Source: CAVWGP01 sp963754645 (lineage in GTDB: Bacteria > Pseudomonadota > Alphaproteobacteria > Bin65). From it: a DNA stretch of 64,000 bases. The notes below the pieces were generated by a model. The model saw only the letters and a program-made list of their open reading frames with translations, had not been told where the DNA came from and ran no database searches. Made by a program: the position numbers and the translations under genes. Of this stretch, positions 17,543-25,714 are shown in pieces; within the stretch, counting starts at the first letter, position 1; every line of letters begins with the position of its first letter. Location: the NCBI GenBank assembly GCA_963754645.1, contig CAVWGP010000006.1, forward strand, positions 148,298-212,297, given 5' to 3'.

Positions 17543-18639
17543 GCGGCGCGGAACAGCTCGCCGCCGGTCATCGGCCGCGGCACGCCCGTCGTTGTCGGCA
17601 GGCTGAGCGGCAATCCCTTGAGCGAGCGCACGGCCAAATAGCCGAAGCACTGGGCCTCGATGAAATCGCCGTTCCAGCCCACCGCCTCGACCGGCTCGAC
17701 CGGAACGCCGAGCTTGCCGCGCAGCAAGCTCATGAAGGTGGCGTTGTGCCGTCCGCCGCCGGTGACGAGCCAGCGGAGCGGCGCGCGCGGCACGTGCCGC
17801 AACGCCGCCGCGACCGAACAGACGGTGAAGGCCGCGAGGGTCGCGGCGCCGTCCGCGTCGCCGAGGCGCTCGACGATCCCGGCGCGCTGGTGAAAATCGT
17901 TGCGGTCGAGCGATTTCGGCGCCGGCCGCGCGAAGAACGGATTGCCCATCAGCTCGGCGAGAATGGCGGCATCGGGCGTGCCGGCGGCGGCGATCCGGCC
18001 GCCGTCGTCGAACGGCACGCCCTTGCGGCGCAACACCCAATCGTCGATCAGCGCGCTGGCCGGGCCGGTGTCGAAGGCGATCGCGATGTCGCCGTCGATA
18101 TAGGTGACGTTGCCGACGCCGCCGAGATTGAGCACCATCAGCGGTTGCGGCAGGCCGCGCGCCAGCGCCCGGTGATAGAGCGGCGCGAAAGGCGCGCCCT
18201 CGCCGCCCGCCGCGACGTCGGCATGGCGGAAGCGGCTCACCGTGTCGATGCCGAGACGCGACGCGACGCGGGCGCCGAAGCCCAACTGGCGCGTGTAGCG
18301 CCGCTCGGGGCGGTGCAGCACGGTCTGCCCGTGCAGGCCGATGAGCGCGATCTCGCGCCGCGTCACGCCCTGGGCGCGCATGAATTGCGCGATGGCGTCG
18401 GCGTGGCTGTCGGTCACGTCGCGCTCCAGATCCGCGAGCGGATCGTGCTCGGCGCGCGCCGGATCGGCAATGAGCGCAAGCAAGGCGTGGCGCAGCGGCG
18501 CCGGATAGGGATAGGTGGCGCCGGCGCCGGGGCGAAGAAAATCTTCGCCGTCGGTCTCGACCAGGGCGACATCGATGCCGTCCATCGACGTGCCGCTGAT
18601 CGAGCCGATGGCGCGAATGGGTTTTTCGCGATCGCTCAT
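17539..18639 (-). CDS. anmK: Anhydro-N-acetylmuramic acid kinase (AnmK)
   Basis: A 366-residue AnmK of normal length. The ATP-binding GSISGTSMDGID is at the N-terminus, LIGLHGQTVLHRP near residue 95, VLNLGGVGNVTYI near 165, AFDTGPA near 183 and VTGGGRHNATFM near 285. The start at 18639 (MSDREKPIRA) is preferred to a longer frame with no family similarity. The enzyme hydrolyses the 1,6-anhydro ring and phosphorylates anhMurNAc to MurNAc-6-P, the substrate of MurQ at 9338. It is divergent from the binding-protein gene at 18746 and leads the anmK-oppD-oppF transcript. Confidence 0.95.
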   Translation of the reverse strand: MSDREKPIRAIGSISGTSMDGIDVALVETDGEDFLRPGAGATYPYPAPLRHALLALIADPARAEHDPLADLERDVTDSHADAIAQFMRAQGVTRREIALIGLHGQTVLHRPERRYTRQLGFGARVASRLGIDTVSRFRHADVAAGGEGAPFAPLYHRALARGLPQPLMVLNLGGVGNVTYIDGDIAIAFDTGPASALIDDWVLRRKGVPFDDGGRIAAAGTPDAAILAELMGNPFFARPAPKSLDRNDFHQRAGIVERLGDADGAATLAAFTVCSVAAALRHVPRAPLRWLVTGGGRHNATFMSLLRGKLGVPVEPVEAVGWNGDFIEAQCFGYLAVRSLKGLPLSLPTTTGVPRPMTGGELFRAA

Positions 18640-18745
18640 GGCGCCGCATCGTGCCCCAGATGGGCGCCGAATGCCAATTGCAAAGACCTTTCGCCGACCG
18701 CTATTGTTTCGCCAACTCGAAAAACGAATTGGGAGGTCTGGCCTC

Positions 18746-20260
18746 ATGACGACGCTCGCGAAATCGCTGAAAACCACCCTGTCGGCGGCGCTGCTCGCCG
18801 CGGTCTTTGCCGGCGGCGCGCCGGCGCAGGTGCTCGAACTCGGCGCCGATCAGAGCCCGGCCGGGCTCGATCCGCACATCGTCACCGCCTTCGCCTCGTT
18901 CATGGTGGTGAACGGAACGATCTACGAGGGCCTGACCGAAATCGACAAGGATCTGCGCATCGTGCCGAGCCTCGCCGCGTCTTGGACGATCGCGCCCGAC
19001 GGCAAGACCTACACCTTCAAGTTGCGCGCCGGCGTGAAGTTCCACAGCGGCGCCGCGATGGAGGCCGCCGACGTCGTCGCCTCGATCAACCGGGTCAAGA
19101 GCCCGGCCATCGCCTCGCCGCTGGCGAGCCGCTTCACCGCGATCCAGAGCGCATCGGCCATCGATCCGGCGACGGTCGAGCTCAAGCTCAGCGAGCCCTC
19201 GGCGCCGCTGCTGACCTCGCTCGCGACGCTCGCCATCGTGCCGCGCGACATGGAAGCCAACAAGGACGCGCTGCAGCGCCAGCCGGTCGGCACCGGGCCG
19301 TTCCGCTTCCAGGAATGGCAGCCGAACAATTTCATCCTGCTGGCGAAACACACGGGCTATTGGCGCCAGGGCCTGCCCAAGCTCGACGGCGTCAAGTTCA
19401 ACATCGTGCCCGAATCGGCGACGCGCCAGGTCGGCGTCGCCAGCGGCCAGTTCGCCATGCTGCCCAACATCGACGCGGCGACGGCGCTGCAGATTCGCGG
19501 CAAGCCCAATGTCCAACTGCAAGATACGCTCGAACTCGCCTACACGCTCATCGGCATGAACACGGCGAAGCCGCCGTTCAACGATCCGCGCGTGCGCGAA
19601 GCGGTGAACTACGCGCTCAACCGCGCCGAGATCGTGCAGGCGGCGTTGTTCGGCGCCGGCGTGCCGGGCGGTCCGCTGTCGCCCGCGCTCAAGGATTGGG
19701 CGGTCGAAACCAAGGAATATCCCTGCTACACGCACAGCGTCGCCAAGGCGCAGGACCTGCTCAAGGCCGCGGGCCATTCCCAGCCGGTCGCGGTGACGAT
19801 CAACGTGCTGCCGCGCCAGGACATCCGCGACATCGCCCAGGTCGTGCAGCAGCAGCTCAACAAGGCCGGCTTCAAGGTCGAGCTCAAGAACCAGGAGCTT
19901 GGCCAATTCATCCAGGATTGGCGCAACAGCAATTTCGACATGTTCGCCTCGACCAACGCCGGCAGCGTCGATCCCGACGATTATTTCTACCGCACCTTCC
20001 GCACCGGCGGTTCGACCAACGTGTTCAAATACACCAATCCGGATTTGGACAAGCTGCTCGATTCCGCGCGCGCGATGAGCAATGCCGGCGAGCGCCGCGC
20101 CGCCTATGCGACGGTGCAGAAGACGCTCGCCTGCCAGGGGCCGATCGCGCATCTCGCCTACGGACAGCTGTTCACGGCGGTGCGCAGCAACCTCAAGGAT
20201 TTCGACATCGTCGCAAACCGCTCGCTGTTCTCGCTGCGCAACGCGACGCTCGCGAAATAG
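18746..20260 (+). CDS. ABC transporter substrate-binding protein, peptide/nickel family 5
   Basis: A 504-residue periplasmic protein with an Ala-rich signal peptide ending near residue 27 (GGAPAQV), preceded by a GGGAGG ribosome site at 18731. It has the family-5 hallmarks: a DPHIVTAFASFMVVNGTIYE start, LAASWTIAPDGKTYTFKLR near 78, and GTGPFRFQEW near 182. It binds peptides or related ligands for the permeases that follow. Placed opposite anmK, the likely ligand is a murein peptide or anhydro-muropeptide (inference), as for the Yej-type importers of alphaproteobacteria. Confidence 0.92.
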   Translation: MTTLAKSLKTTLSAALLAAVFAGGAPAQVLELGADQSPAGLDPHIVTAFASFMVVNGTIYEGLTEIDKDLRIVPSLAASWTIAPDGKTYTFKLRAGVKFHSGAAMEAADVVASINRVKSPAIASPLASRFTAIQSASAIDPATVELKLSEPSAPLLTSLATLAIVPRDMEANKDALQRQPVGTGPFRFQEWQPNNFILLAKHTGYWRQGLPKLDGVKFNIVPESATRQVGVASGQFAMLPNIDAATALQIRGKPNVQLQDTLELAYTLIGMNTAKPPFNDPRVREAVNYALNRAEIVQAALFGAGVPGGPLSPALKDWAVETKEYPCYTHSVAKAQDLLKAAGHSQPVAVTINVLPRQDIRDIAQVVQQQLNKAGFKVELKNQELGQFIQDWRNSNFDMFASTNAGSVDPDDYFYRTFRTGGSTNVFKYTNPDLDKLLDSARAMSNAGERRAAYATVQKTLACQGPIAHLAYGQLFTAVRSNLKDFDIVANRSLFSLRNATLAK

Positions 20261-20300
20261 CGGGCGCGCCCGCGCCGGACGGACGGAGTTCGCGGCGCCG

Positions 20301-21248
20301 ATGGCGCGGCTGATCGCGGCGCGCCTCGCCGATCTGCTCATCGTGCTGTTCGGCGTATCGGTCATCGTCTTCTTGATGATCCGCGCCATTCCCGGCGACG
20401 CTGTTGCCATCATGCTGGGCGCCAACACCGAGATTACGCCCGAGCGCATGGCCGAAATGCGCGCCCGCATCGGGCTCGATAAGCCGGCGGTCGAACAATA
20501 TCTCCGCTGGGCGGGCGCGGCGCTTGCCGGCGATTTCGGCCGCTCCTTGTGGACCGGGCGGCCGGTGATCGAGGAGATCGGGGCGCAGATCTGGCCGACG
20601 ATCCAGCTCACCCTGCTGGCGCTCGTCGTCGGCGCCGGTCTTTCGATTCCGGCGGGTTGCCTGATGGCGCGCCTGCGCGGCGGCGCGGCCGATGCGGCGC
20701 TGCGCATCGTCACCGTCGCGGGCTTGACGATACCGTCCTTCTGGCTCGGCATCGTGCTGATCCTGGCTTTCGCGTATGTGGCGCCGTCGTTTCCCGCGCT
20801 CGGCTGGATTCCGTTCGGCGCCGACCCGCTCGGCAATCTCCAGCGCGCGATGCTGCCGGCGCTCGCCCTGGCCTTGCCGCTGCTCGCCAGCCTGTCGCGC
20901 CTGGTGCGCACCGCCATGCTTGACGCGCTGGGCCAGGACTATATCCGCACCGCGCGCGCCAAGGGCGCGAGCGAGCGCAGCGTCGTTTACAAGCACGCGC
21001 TGCGCAACGCGCTCATCCCGTTCACCACCAGCGTCGGCATCATGGCCGGTTATCTATTAGGCGGCGCCATCGTCGTCGAGCAGGTCTTCGCCATTCCCGG
21101 GCTCGGCCGGCTCATTCTCGGCGCCATCGCCGAACGCAACTATCCGCTCATCCAGGCCGCGATCCTGGTCGTGACCTGCGGCTTCGTCGCGGTAAATTTC
21201 GTCGTCGATTTGCTCTATGTCGCCATCGACCCGCGGGTGCGGGCGTAG
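20301..21248 (+). CDS. Dipeptide-type ABC transporter permease (DppB/OppB-like)
   Basis: A 315-residue permease of DppB type. The N-terminus has a first helix reading LLIVLFGVSVIVFLMIR followed by AIPGDAV, the motif of this family. The coupling EAA-like loop reads DYIRTARAKGASERSVVYKH near residue 215. I chose the ATG at 20301, 40 bp after the binding-protein stop, because it begins right at the first helix. It pairs with the next gene to form the channel driven by the OppD/OppF ATPases encoded on the opposite strand. Confidence 0.92.
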   Translation: MARLIAARLADLLIVLFGVSVIVFLMIRAIPGDAVAIMLGANTEITPERMAEMRARIGLDKPAVEQYLRWAGAALAGDFGRSLWTGRPVIEEIGAQIWPTIQLTLLALVVGAGLSIPAGCLMARLRGGAADAALRIVTVAGLTIPSFWLGIVLILAFAYVAPSFPALGWIPFGADPLGNLQRAMLPALALALPLLASLSRLVRTAMLDALGQDYIRTARAKGASERSVVYKHALRNALIPFTTSVGIMAGYLLGGAIVVEQVFAIPGLGRLILGAIAERNYPLIQAAILVVTCGFVAVNFVVDLLYVAIDPRVRA

Positions 21249-21252
21249 TGCC

Positions 21253-22077
21253 ATGATCGCGGCGCGGCACAACAAGCTCCTGATTTTCGCCGCCGGCCTC
21301 GTCGCGCTGCAGGTCCTGGTCGGCGTCGCCGCCGAAATCGTGGCGCCGCACGATCCGCTGGCGCAAAACGTCGTCGCCCGGCTCAAGGGCCCGACCGGGC
21401 TCAATTGGCTGGGCACCGACCAGCTCGGCCGCGACGTGCTGTCGCGCATTCTTCATGGCTACCGCGCCTCGCTCGGCGTTTCGGTCGCCGCCGTGACCCT
21501 GGCGTTGCTCGCGGGCGGCACGCTCGGCATCGTCGCCGCCTATTATCGCGGCTGGACCGACCGCATCGTCATGCGCTGCATGGATGTGCTGTTCGCGTTT
21601 CCCGTCTTGCTGCTGGCGATCGGCGTCATCGCCGTGCTCGGGCCCAAGAGTTTCAGCGCCGCGATCGCCATCGCCGTGGTTTACACGCCGATCTTCGCCC
21701 GGCTGCTGCGCGGCCCGGCGCTCGTCATCGCCGAAAGCGAATATGTGCTGTCGGCGCGCGCCATCGGCGCTTCGGACGGGCGCATCATGCTGCGCCACAT
21801 TCTGCCGAACCTGGCCAGCGTGATTCTGGTGCAGACCAGCCTGCTGCTCTCGGCCGCGATCTTGGTCGAAGCCTCGCTGACGTTCCTCGGTCTTGGGACC
21901 CAGCCGCCGACGCCGTCGCTCGGCCTCATGCTTTCGGAAGGGCGCAATTTCCTCCAGCTCGCGCCGTGGAGCGCGATCTTCGCCGGCCTCGCCATCCTGT
22001 TCCTGTCCTTCGGCTTCAACCTGTTCGGCGACGCCTTGCGCGACACGCTCGATCCGCGCCTGCGAGGCAACGCGTGA
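21253..22077 (+). CDS. Dipeptide-type ABC transporter permease (DppC/OppC-like)
   Basis: A 274-residue permease of DppC type. APHDPLAQN and WLGTDQLGRDVLSRILHG near residues 35-65 are diagnostic, and the coupling loop reads YVLSARAIGASDGRIMLRH near 165. The start at 21253 lies 4 bp after the first permease's stop. It completes a full importer (binding protein, two permeases, two ATPases) split over two divergent transcripts around 18640-18745. Confidence 0.93.
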   Translation: MIAARHNKLLIFAAGLVALQVLVGVAAEIVAPHDPLAQNVVARLKGPTGLNWLGTDQLGRDVLSRILHGYRASLGVSVAAVTLALLAGGTLGIVAAYYRGWTDRIVMRCMDVLFAFPVLLLAIGVIAVLGPKSFSAAIAIAVVYTPIFARLLRGPALVIAESEYVLSARAIGASDGRIMLRHILPNLASVILVQTSLLLSAAILVEASLTFLGLGTQPPTPSLGLMLSEGRNFLQLAPWSAIFAGLAILFLSFGFNLFGDALRDTLDPRLRGNA

Positions 22078-22520
22078 TCGTCCGCGCCGCCGCGGCGAGC
22101 GACGTGGGCGCGATGGCGGGCGTCGCCGCCGCATCCTACGGCGAGGCTTTCGCCGCGATACTCGATTCCGACGCGCTGGCGACGCGGACCGCCGAATTTT
22201 TCGCGCAGCGCTTCGAACGCGAATGGATCGCGATGTGGGTTGCCGAAGAGGCCGGGCGCATCCTCGGTTTCCTCGAGCTGCGCCGGAACCACATCGACAT
22301 GCTGTTCGTGGCGCCGGCGGCGCAGGGCCGGGGCGCCGGCCGCGCGCTTCTTGCAATTGCCGAAGCGAACGGCGCCACGACGCTCGAATGCTTCCGCGAC
22401 AATGCCGGCGCCCGGGCCTTTTACGAGCGCCAAGGCTGGCGCCTGGCGCGGAGCTATGCGCGCGAATTCGGCGGCAGGCCGCATGAATTTGTCTGGTATG
22501 AGAAACCGCCTCGCGGTTAA
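22074..22520 (+). CDS. GNAT-family N-acetyltransferase
   Basis: A 148-residue GNAT protein. The acetyl-CoA-binding motif A is visible as HIDMLFVAPAAQGRGAGRAL near residue 75, with C-terminal NAGARAFYERQGW. The start is a GTG at 22074 overlapping the permease stop by 4 bp, and it begins VIVRAAAASD, the usual strand-1 start. It is translationally coupled to the peptide transporter, so it may acetylate an imported peptide or amino sugar (inference). The substrate is unknown. Confidence 0.85.
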   Translation: MIVRAAAASDVGAMAGVAAASYGEAFAAILDSDALATRTAEFFAQRFEREWIAMWVAEEAGRILGFLELRRNHIDMLFVAPAAQGRGAGRALLAIAEANGATTLECFRDNAGARAFYERQGWRLARSYAREFGGRPHEFVWYEKPPRG

Positions 22521-22530
22521 AACATAGCCG

Positions 22531-23421
22531 ATGGACGCTCTCTTCATCGGCCAAGCCTATATCGACGTGACCCTCGTTGCCGACGCCCTGCCCGTGGGCG
22601 ACGAGAAAGCCGTGGCGCGCGACTACGCGGTTTCGTTCGGCGGCAATGCCGTCACCGCGGCTTTCTGCTGCGCCAAGCTCGGAATCGTGCCCGACCTGAT
22701 GGCGACCGTGGCGCCGGACTGGCTCGGCCGCATGTTCACCGACATGGTGGCGAAATACGGCATCATGCTCCACCCGCGGCCGGTGCGCCGCTCGTCGCTG
22801 TCTTTCGTCATTCCGCGCGGCCAGCAGCGCGCCATCCTGCGCGCCCGCGACGACAAGTTCCTCCATCCGTTTCCCAATCTGAGCCTCGACGGCTGCCGCG
22901 CGCTGCACCTCGACGGACATTTGCCGGACGCGGCGCTGCATTACGCCAAGCTGTGCCGCGCCGCCGGCATCCTGACCTCGCTCGACGGCGGCGGGCTGCG
23001 CAGCAACACCGATGAGCTGCTGCAATATATCGATGTCGCCATCGTGGCGGAGCGCCTGTGCGCCCAAATGGGCCTCGGCGAAAGCGCCATGCTCGATTAT
23101 CTCGCCAAGAAGGGCTGCCGCATCGCCGGCATAACCCGGGGCGAGCGCGGCATGATCTGGCGCGACGAGGCCGGCACGGTTGCGACCTTGCCCGCGCTCC
23201 CGGTGCCCGTCAGCAAGATCGTCGATACCAGCGGCGCCGGCGACATTTACCATGGCGCCTATGTCTACTCGTATTTGACCGATCCCAAGGCGCGCTGGAT
23301 CGAGCATTTCCGCTTTGCCCGCGCCGCCGCCGGGCATTCGATCCAGTTCCTGGGCAACGAGGCGAGCCTGCCGAACCTCGCCGATATCCGGGCCATGAAA
23401 GAGGCCTATCCAGGCGATTAG
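22531..23421 (+). CDS. PfkB/ribokinase-family sugar kinase
   Basis: A 296-residue carbohydrate kinase. It has the N-terminal PfkB pattern (SFGGNAVTAAFCCAKLG near residue 37) and the C-terminal anion-hole and catalytic-base signature DTSGAGDIYHGAY near 233. The specificity cannot be read. Members act on ribose, fructose, 2-keto-3-deoxygluconate, amino sugars and others. It follows the GNAT by 10 bp and ends the transporter transcript, so a recycling-pathway sugar is possible. Confidence 0.88.
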   Translation: MDALFIGQAYIDVTLVADALPVGDEKAVARDYAVSFGGNAVTAAFCCAKLGIVPDLMATVAPDWLGRMFTDMVAKYGIMLHPRPVRRSSLSFVIPRGQQRAILRARDDKFLHPFPNLSLDGCRALHLDGHLPDAALHYAKLCRAAGILTSLDGGGLRSNTDELLQYIDVAIVAERLCAQMGLGESAMLDYLAKKGCRIAGITRGERGMIWRDEAGTVATLPALPVPVSKIVDTSGAGDIYHGAYVYSYLTDPKARWIEHFRFARAAAGHSIQFLGNEASLPNLADIRAMKEAYPGD

Positions 23422-23480
23422 AGCCAGGTCCCGTTCGAATGAAATTGCGTGCCCGGGTTCGCGGCGGCCGAATAATTTTC

Positions 23481-23551
23481 ACAGGGAGGCGGGGAGGCAG
23501 GGAGAAAGTTGTAGCGCCTGCGGCGCCAGGGATTCCTCCCCGCCTCCCTGT
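23481..23551. repeat. 71-bp element bounded by perfect 17-bp inverted repeats
   Basis: ACAGGGAGGCGGGGAGG at 23481-23497 is the exact reverse complement of 23535-23551. The 37-bp interior contains a smaller GC-rich dyad (GCGCCTGCGGCGCC). It lies in the 353-bp gap between the PfkB kinase and a small lipoprotein gene. Nothing else in that gap looks like a gene. It could be a terminator of the transporter operon or a small non-autonomous repeat. Confidence 0.6.
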
Positions 23552-23774
23552 AATTCTTTTGGGCCAACATGCGCCGCCCGAGATGCCATCCGAACGAAAT
23601 GTGCTCTAGCGCGATTGAAGTTCCCGCAATTAGCAATCCTGATTCATGCTTCGAGGCCGCCGCGAGGGCAGCGGGCACCGGCGCGGGCATAACCGGGAAT
23701 TAACAATACGCATGTCAATGTTTTGGGTAGTTGGTATAAGCTCGACGGGACACACAGCCTTGGAGACCTCGACA

Positions 23775-24014
23775 ATGTTGCGTCTCAGCGCCCTCGCGCT
23801 TTTGTTCGGCCTCGCCGCCTGCATGGGGCCGGTCCGCTTCCACGGTTGGAACCCCGAGGAATTCCAGCAGGCGCAATGCGACGCGCCGGACGAGCTGCCG
23901 GCCGCGTGCCACGATAAGGCCAAGACAGCGTGTCCGGCGGGCTACGAAATCGGCGAGCGGCGCGACGACGAGACCCGCATCGACCGCTTCATCATCTTCC
24001 GCTGCAAGGCATGA
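23775..24014 (+). CDS. Small lipoprotein of unknown function
   Basis: A 79-residue protein read from the ATG at 23775 (MLRLSALALLFG). It has a lipoprotein signal with lipobox LAAC near residues 13-16. The mature part has four more cysteines (QCDAPDELPAACHDKAKTAC and the final RCKA), suggesting two disulfides in the periplasm. The stop overlaps the next ATG as ATGA. An earlier in-frame ATG exists, but the lipobox position favours this one. No family recognised. Confidence 0.65.
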   Translation: MLRLSALALLFGLAACMGPVRFHGWNPEEFQQAQCDAPDELPAACHDKAKTACPAGYEIGERRDDETRIDRFIIFRCKA

Positions 24015-24323
24015 TCGTCGTCGTCGGCAAGGACCTGTCGGTCCGGCTCGAAGGTTCGACGGACTTCAAGCGCTTTCACATCGAATGCCATGCGCCGCGC
24101 GGCGACATCGGCGCGCTTGGCAAAGGCCCTGGCGGGCCGGGCCGACATCGACGGCGCGGAGCACGCGTGGCTCAACGAAGCGGCCATCGTCGAACTCTCC
24201 GGGCTCGGGCGGGATACGGGCTTTCGCGCGGGATTTGACAAGATGCTCGGGTTTGCCGAAAGCAAGGGCTGGGTTCGCGGCAAGCCGCGCCAAATCCGCG
24301 CCCACATCGTGTGGCAGAGCTGA
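24011..24323 (+). pseudogene. Conserved-looking small protein with an apparent frameshift
   Basis: The frame from the ATG at 24011 (MIVVVGKDLSVRLEGSTDF) overlaps the lipoprotein stop. At a TT pair (24117-24118) it slips into the frame that continues KALAGRADIDGAEHAWLNEA and ends at 24323. Removing one T gives a smooth protein of about 103 residues with the tail GKPRQIRAHIVWQS. The two halves otherwise overlap as open frames. Function unknown. It appears linked to the small lipoprotein by the ATGA overlap. Confidence 0.5.
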
Positions 24324-24365
24324 CGCCGTTCGCCGCTCCGCCGCCAACCGGCGCAGAGGTCCAGC

Positions 24366-25472
24366 ATGACGCAACGCAACCGCCCGCCCTTCCGCGCCGA
24401 TCATGTCGGCAGCTTTCTCCGGCCCAAGGAATTGCTCGACGCGCGCGAACGCGCCGCCGGCGGCACGCTCGGCAAAGCCGAGTTGCGCGCCATCGAGGAC
24501 AAGCACATCCGCGACGTCGTCGCGATGCAGGAATCGATCGGCCTCAAGGCCGTCACCGACGGCGAATTCCGCCGCACCTATTGGCACTTCGATTTCATCG
24601 AGAAGATCGGCGGCGTCAAGCTCAGCGAAGGTTCGACGCGCTTCCAGTTCCAGGGCAGCGGTTTCCGGCCCAAGGCGCCCGAGACCGTGGCCAAGCTGAC
24701 CCATCCCGGCACCATCATGGGCGCCGATTTTTCGTTCCTGAAATCGGTGGCGAAAGTCCAACCGAAGGTTTGCATTCCCTCGCCGACGATCGTCCATTTC
24801 CGCAACGGCCGCGCCGGCATCGCGCCATCGGCTTATGGCGACATCGACGAATATTTCCGCGATCTCGCCGGCGTCTACAATGCCGAGATGCGCGGCCTCG
24901 CCGATCTCGGCTGCCGCTATTTGCAGATCGACGAGACCAATTTCGCCTATCTCTGCGACCAGAAGCAGCGCGCCTCGACGATCGCCGCGGGCGAGGATCC
25001 CGACAAGCTGCCGGCCGTCTACGCCAAGCTGATCGGCGATTCGGTCAAGGGCCGGCCGGCCGACATGGTCGTCACCATGCATGTCTGCCGCGGCAATTTC
25101 AAAGGCACCTGGATGGCCGAGGGCGGCTACGATCCCGTGGCCGAAGCGCTGTTCTCGACCGCCGTCGACGGATTCTTCCTCGAATACGACGATTCGCGCT
25201 CGGGCGGCTTCGAGCCGCTGCGCTTCGTGCCCAAGGGCAAGATCCTCGTGCTCGGCCTGGTCACGACGAAGCGCCCCGATCTCGAAGCCAAGGACATGCT
25301 CAAGCGCCGGATCGACGAAGCGGCGAAATACGTGCCGCTGGAAAATCTGTGCCTGAGCCCGCAATGCGGTTTCTCGAGCACGGTCGAGGGCAATCCGATC
25401 ACCGCCGAACAGCAAAAAGCCAAGCTGCGCCTCATCGTCGAGGTGGCGCAGGATGTTTGGGGCGGGGTGTAG
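24366..25472 (+). CDS. MetE C-terminal-like cobalamin-independent methyltransferase
   Basis: A 368-residue protein matching the catalytic (C-terminal) half of cobalamin-independent methionine synthase and lacking the N-terminal half (whole MetE is about 750 residues). It begins RADHVGSFLRPKELLDAR and has the zinc ligands in order: HVC near 238-240, Glu near 271 (FLEYDD) and Cys near 332 (LSPQCGFSS). Stand-alone proteins of this kind transfer methyl groups between a small donor and a thiol. Whether this one makes methionine from homocysteine is uncertain. It is transcribed alone, convergent with a DUF1289 gene. Confidence 0.87.
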   Translation: MTQRNRPPFRADHVGSFLRPKELLDARERAAGGTLGKAELRAIEDKHIRDVVAMQESIGLKAVTDGEFRRTYWHFDFIEKIGGVKLSEGSTRFQFQGSGFRPKAPETVAKLTHPGTIMGADFSFLKSVAKVQPKVCIPSPTIVHFRNGRAGIAPSAYGDIDEYFRDLAGVYNAEMRGLADLGCRYLQIDETNFAYLCDQKQRASTIAAGEDPDKLPAVYAKLIGDSVKGRPADMVVTMHVCRGNFKGTWMAEGGYDPVAEALFSTAVDGFFLEYDDSRSGGFEPLRFVPKGKILVLGLVTTKRPDLEAKDMLKRRIDEAAKYVPLENLCLSPQCGFSSTVEGNPITAEQQKAKLRLIVEVAQDVWGGV

Positions 25473-25474
25473 CG

Positions 25475-25714
25475 CTATCGATTCCGCTGATCGCGCGCGC
25501 GGCGCTCGGCCTTGGCCTTGTCGCGCGCCGCGGGCATGCCGAGCTTTTCGAGCCGCGCCGGCAGCAGGGCCATGACCGCGTCGCGCTCGGCGTCGCCGAT
25601 GAGCGTCCAGCGCCCGATCTCCTCGCGCGTGCGGCCGCAGCCGAAGCAATGGCCGCTTTGCCAATCGAGCTGGCACACCAGGATACAGGGGCTTTTGATC
25701 GGCGGCGTGCTCAT
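25475..25714 (-). CDS. DUF1289 family small cysteine-rich protein
   Basis: A 79-residue protein with the DUF1289 pattern: IKSPCILVCQLD, then GHCFGCGRTREEIGRW. Four cysteines (10, 14, 23, 26) are placed to bind a metal or Fe-S cluster. The rest is charged and helical. The function of the family is unknown. The ATG overlaps the stop of the upstream hydrolase gene by 4 bp, so the two are co-translated. Confidence 0.88.
   Translation of the reverse strand: MSTPPIKSPCILVCQLDWQSGHCFGCGRTREEIGRWTLIGDAERDAVMALLPARLEKLGMPAARDKAKAERRARDQRNR

Noticed and set aside
18701..20917. 738-codon minus-strand frame opposite the binding protein
   Set aside because: Low-complexity antisense shadow. The plus-strand binding protein and permease are clearly coding.
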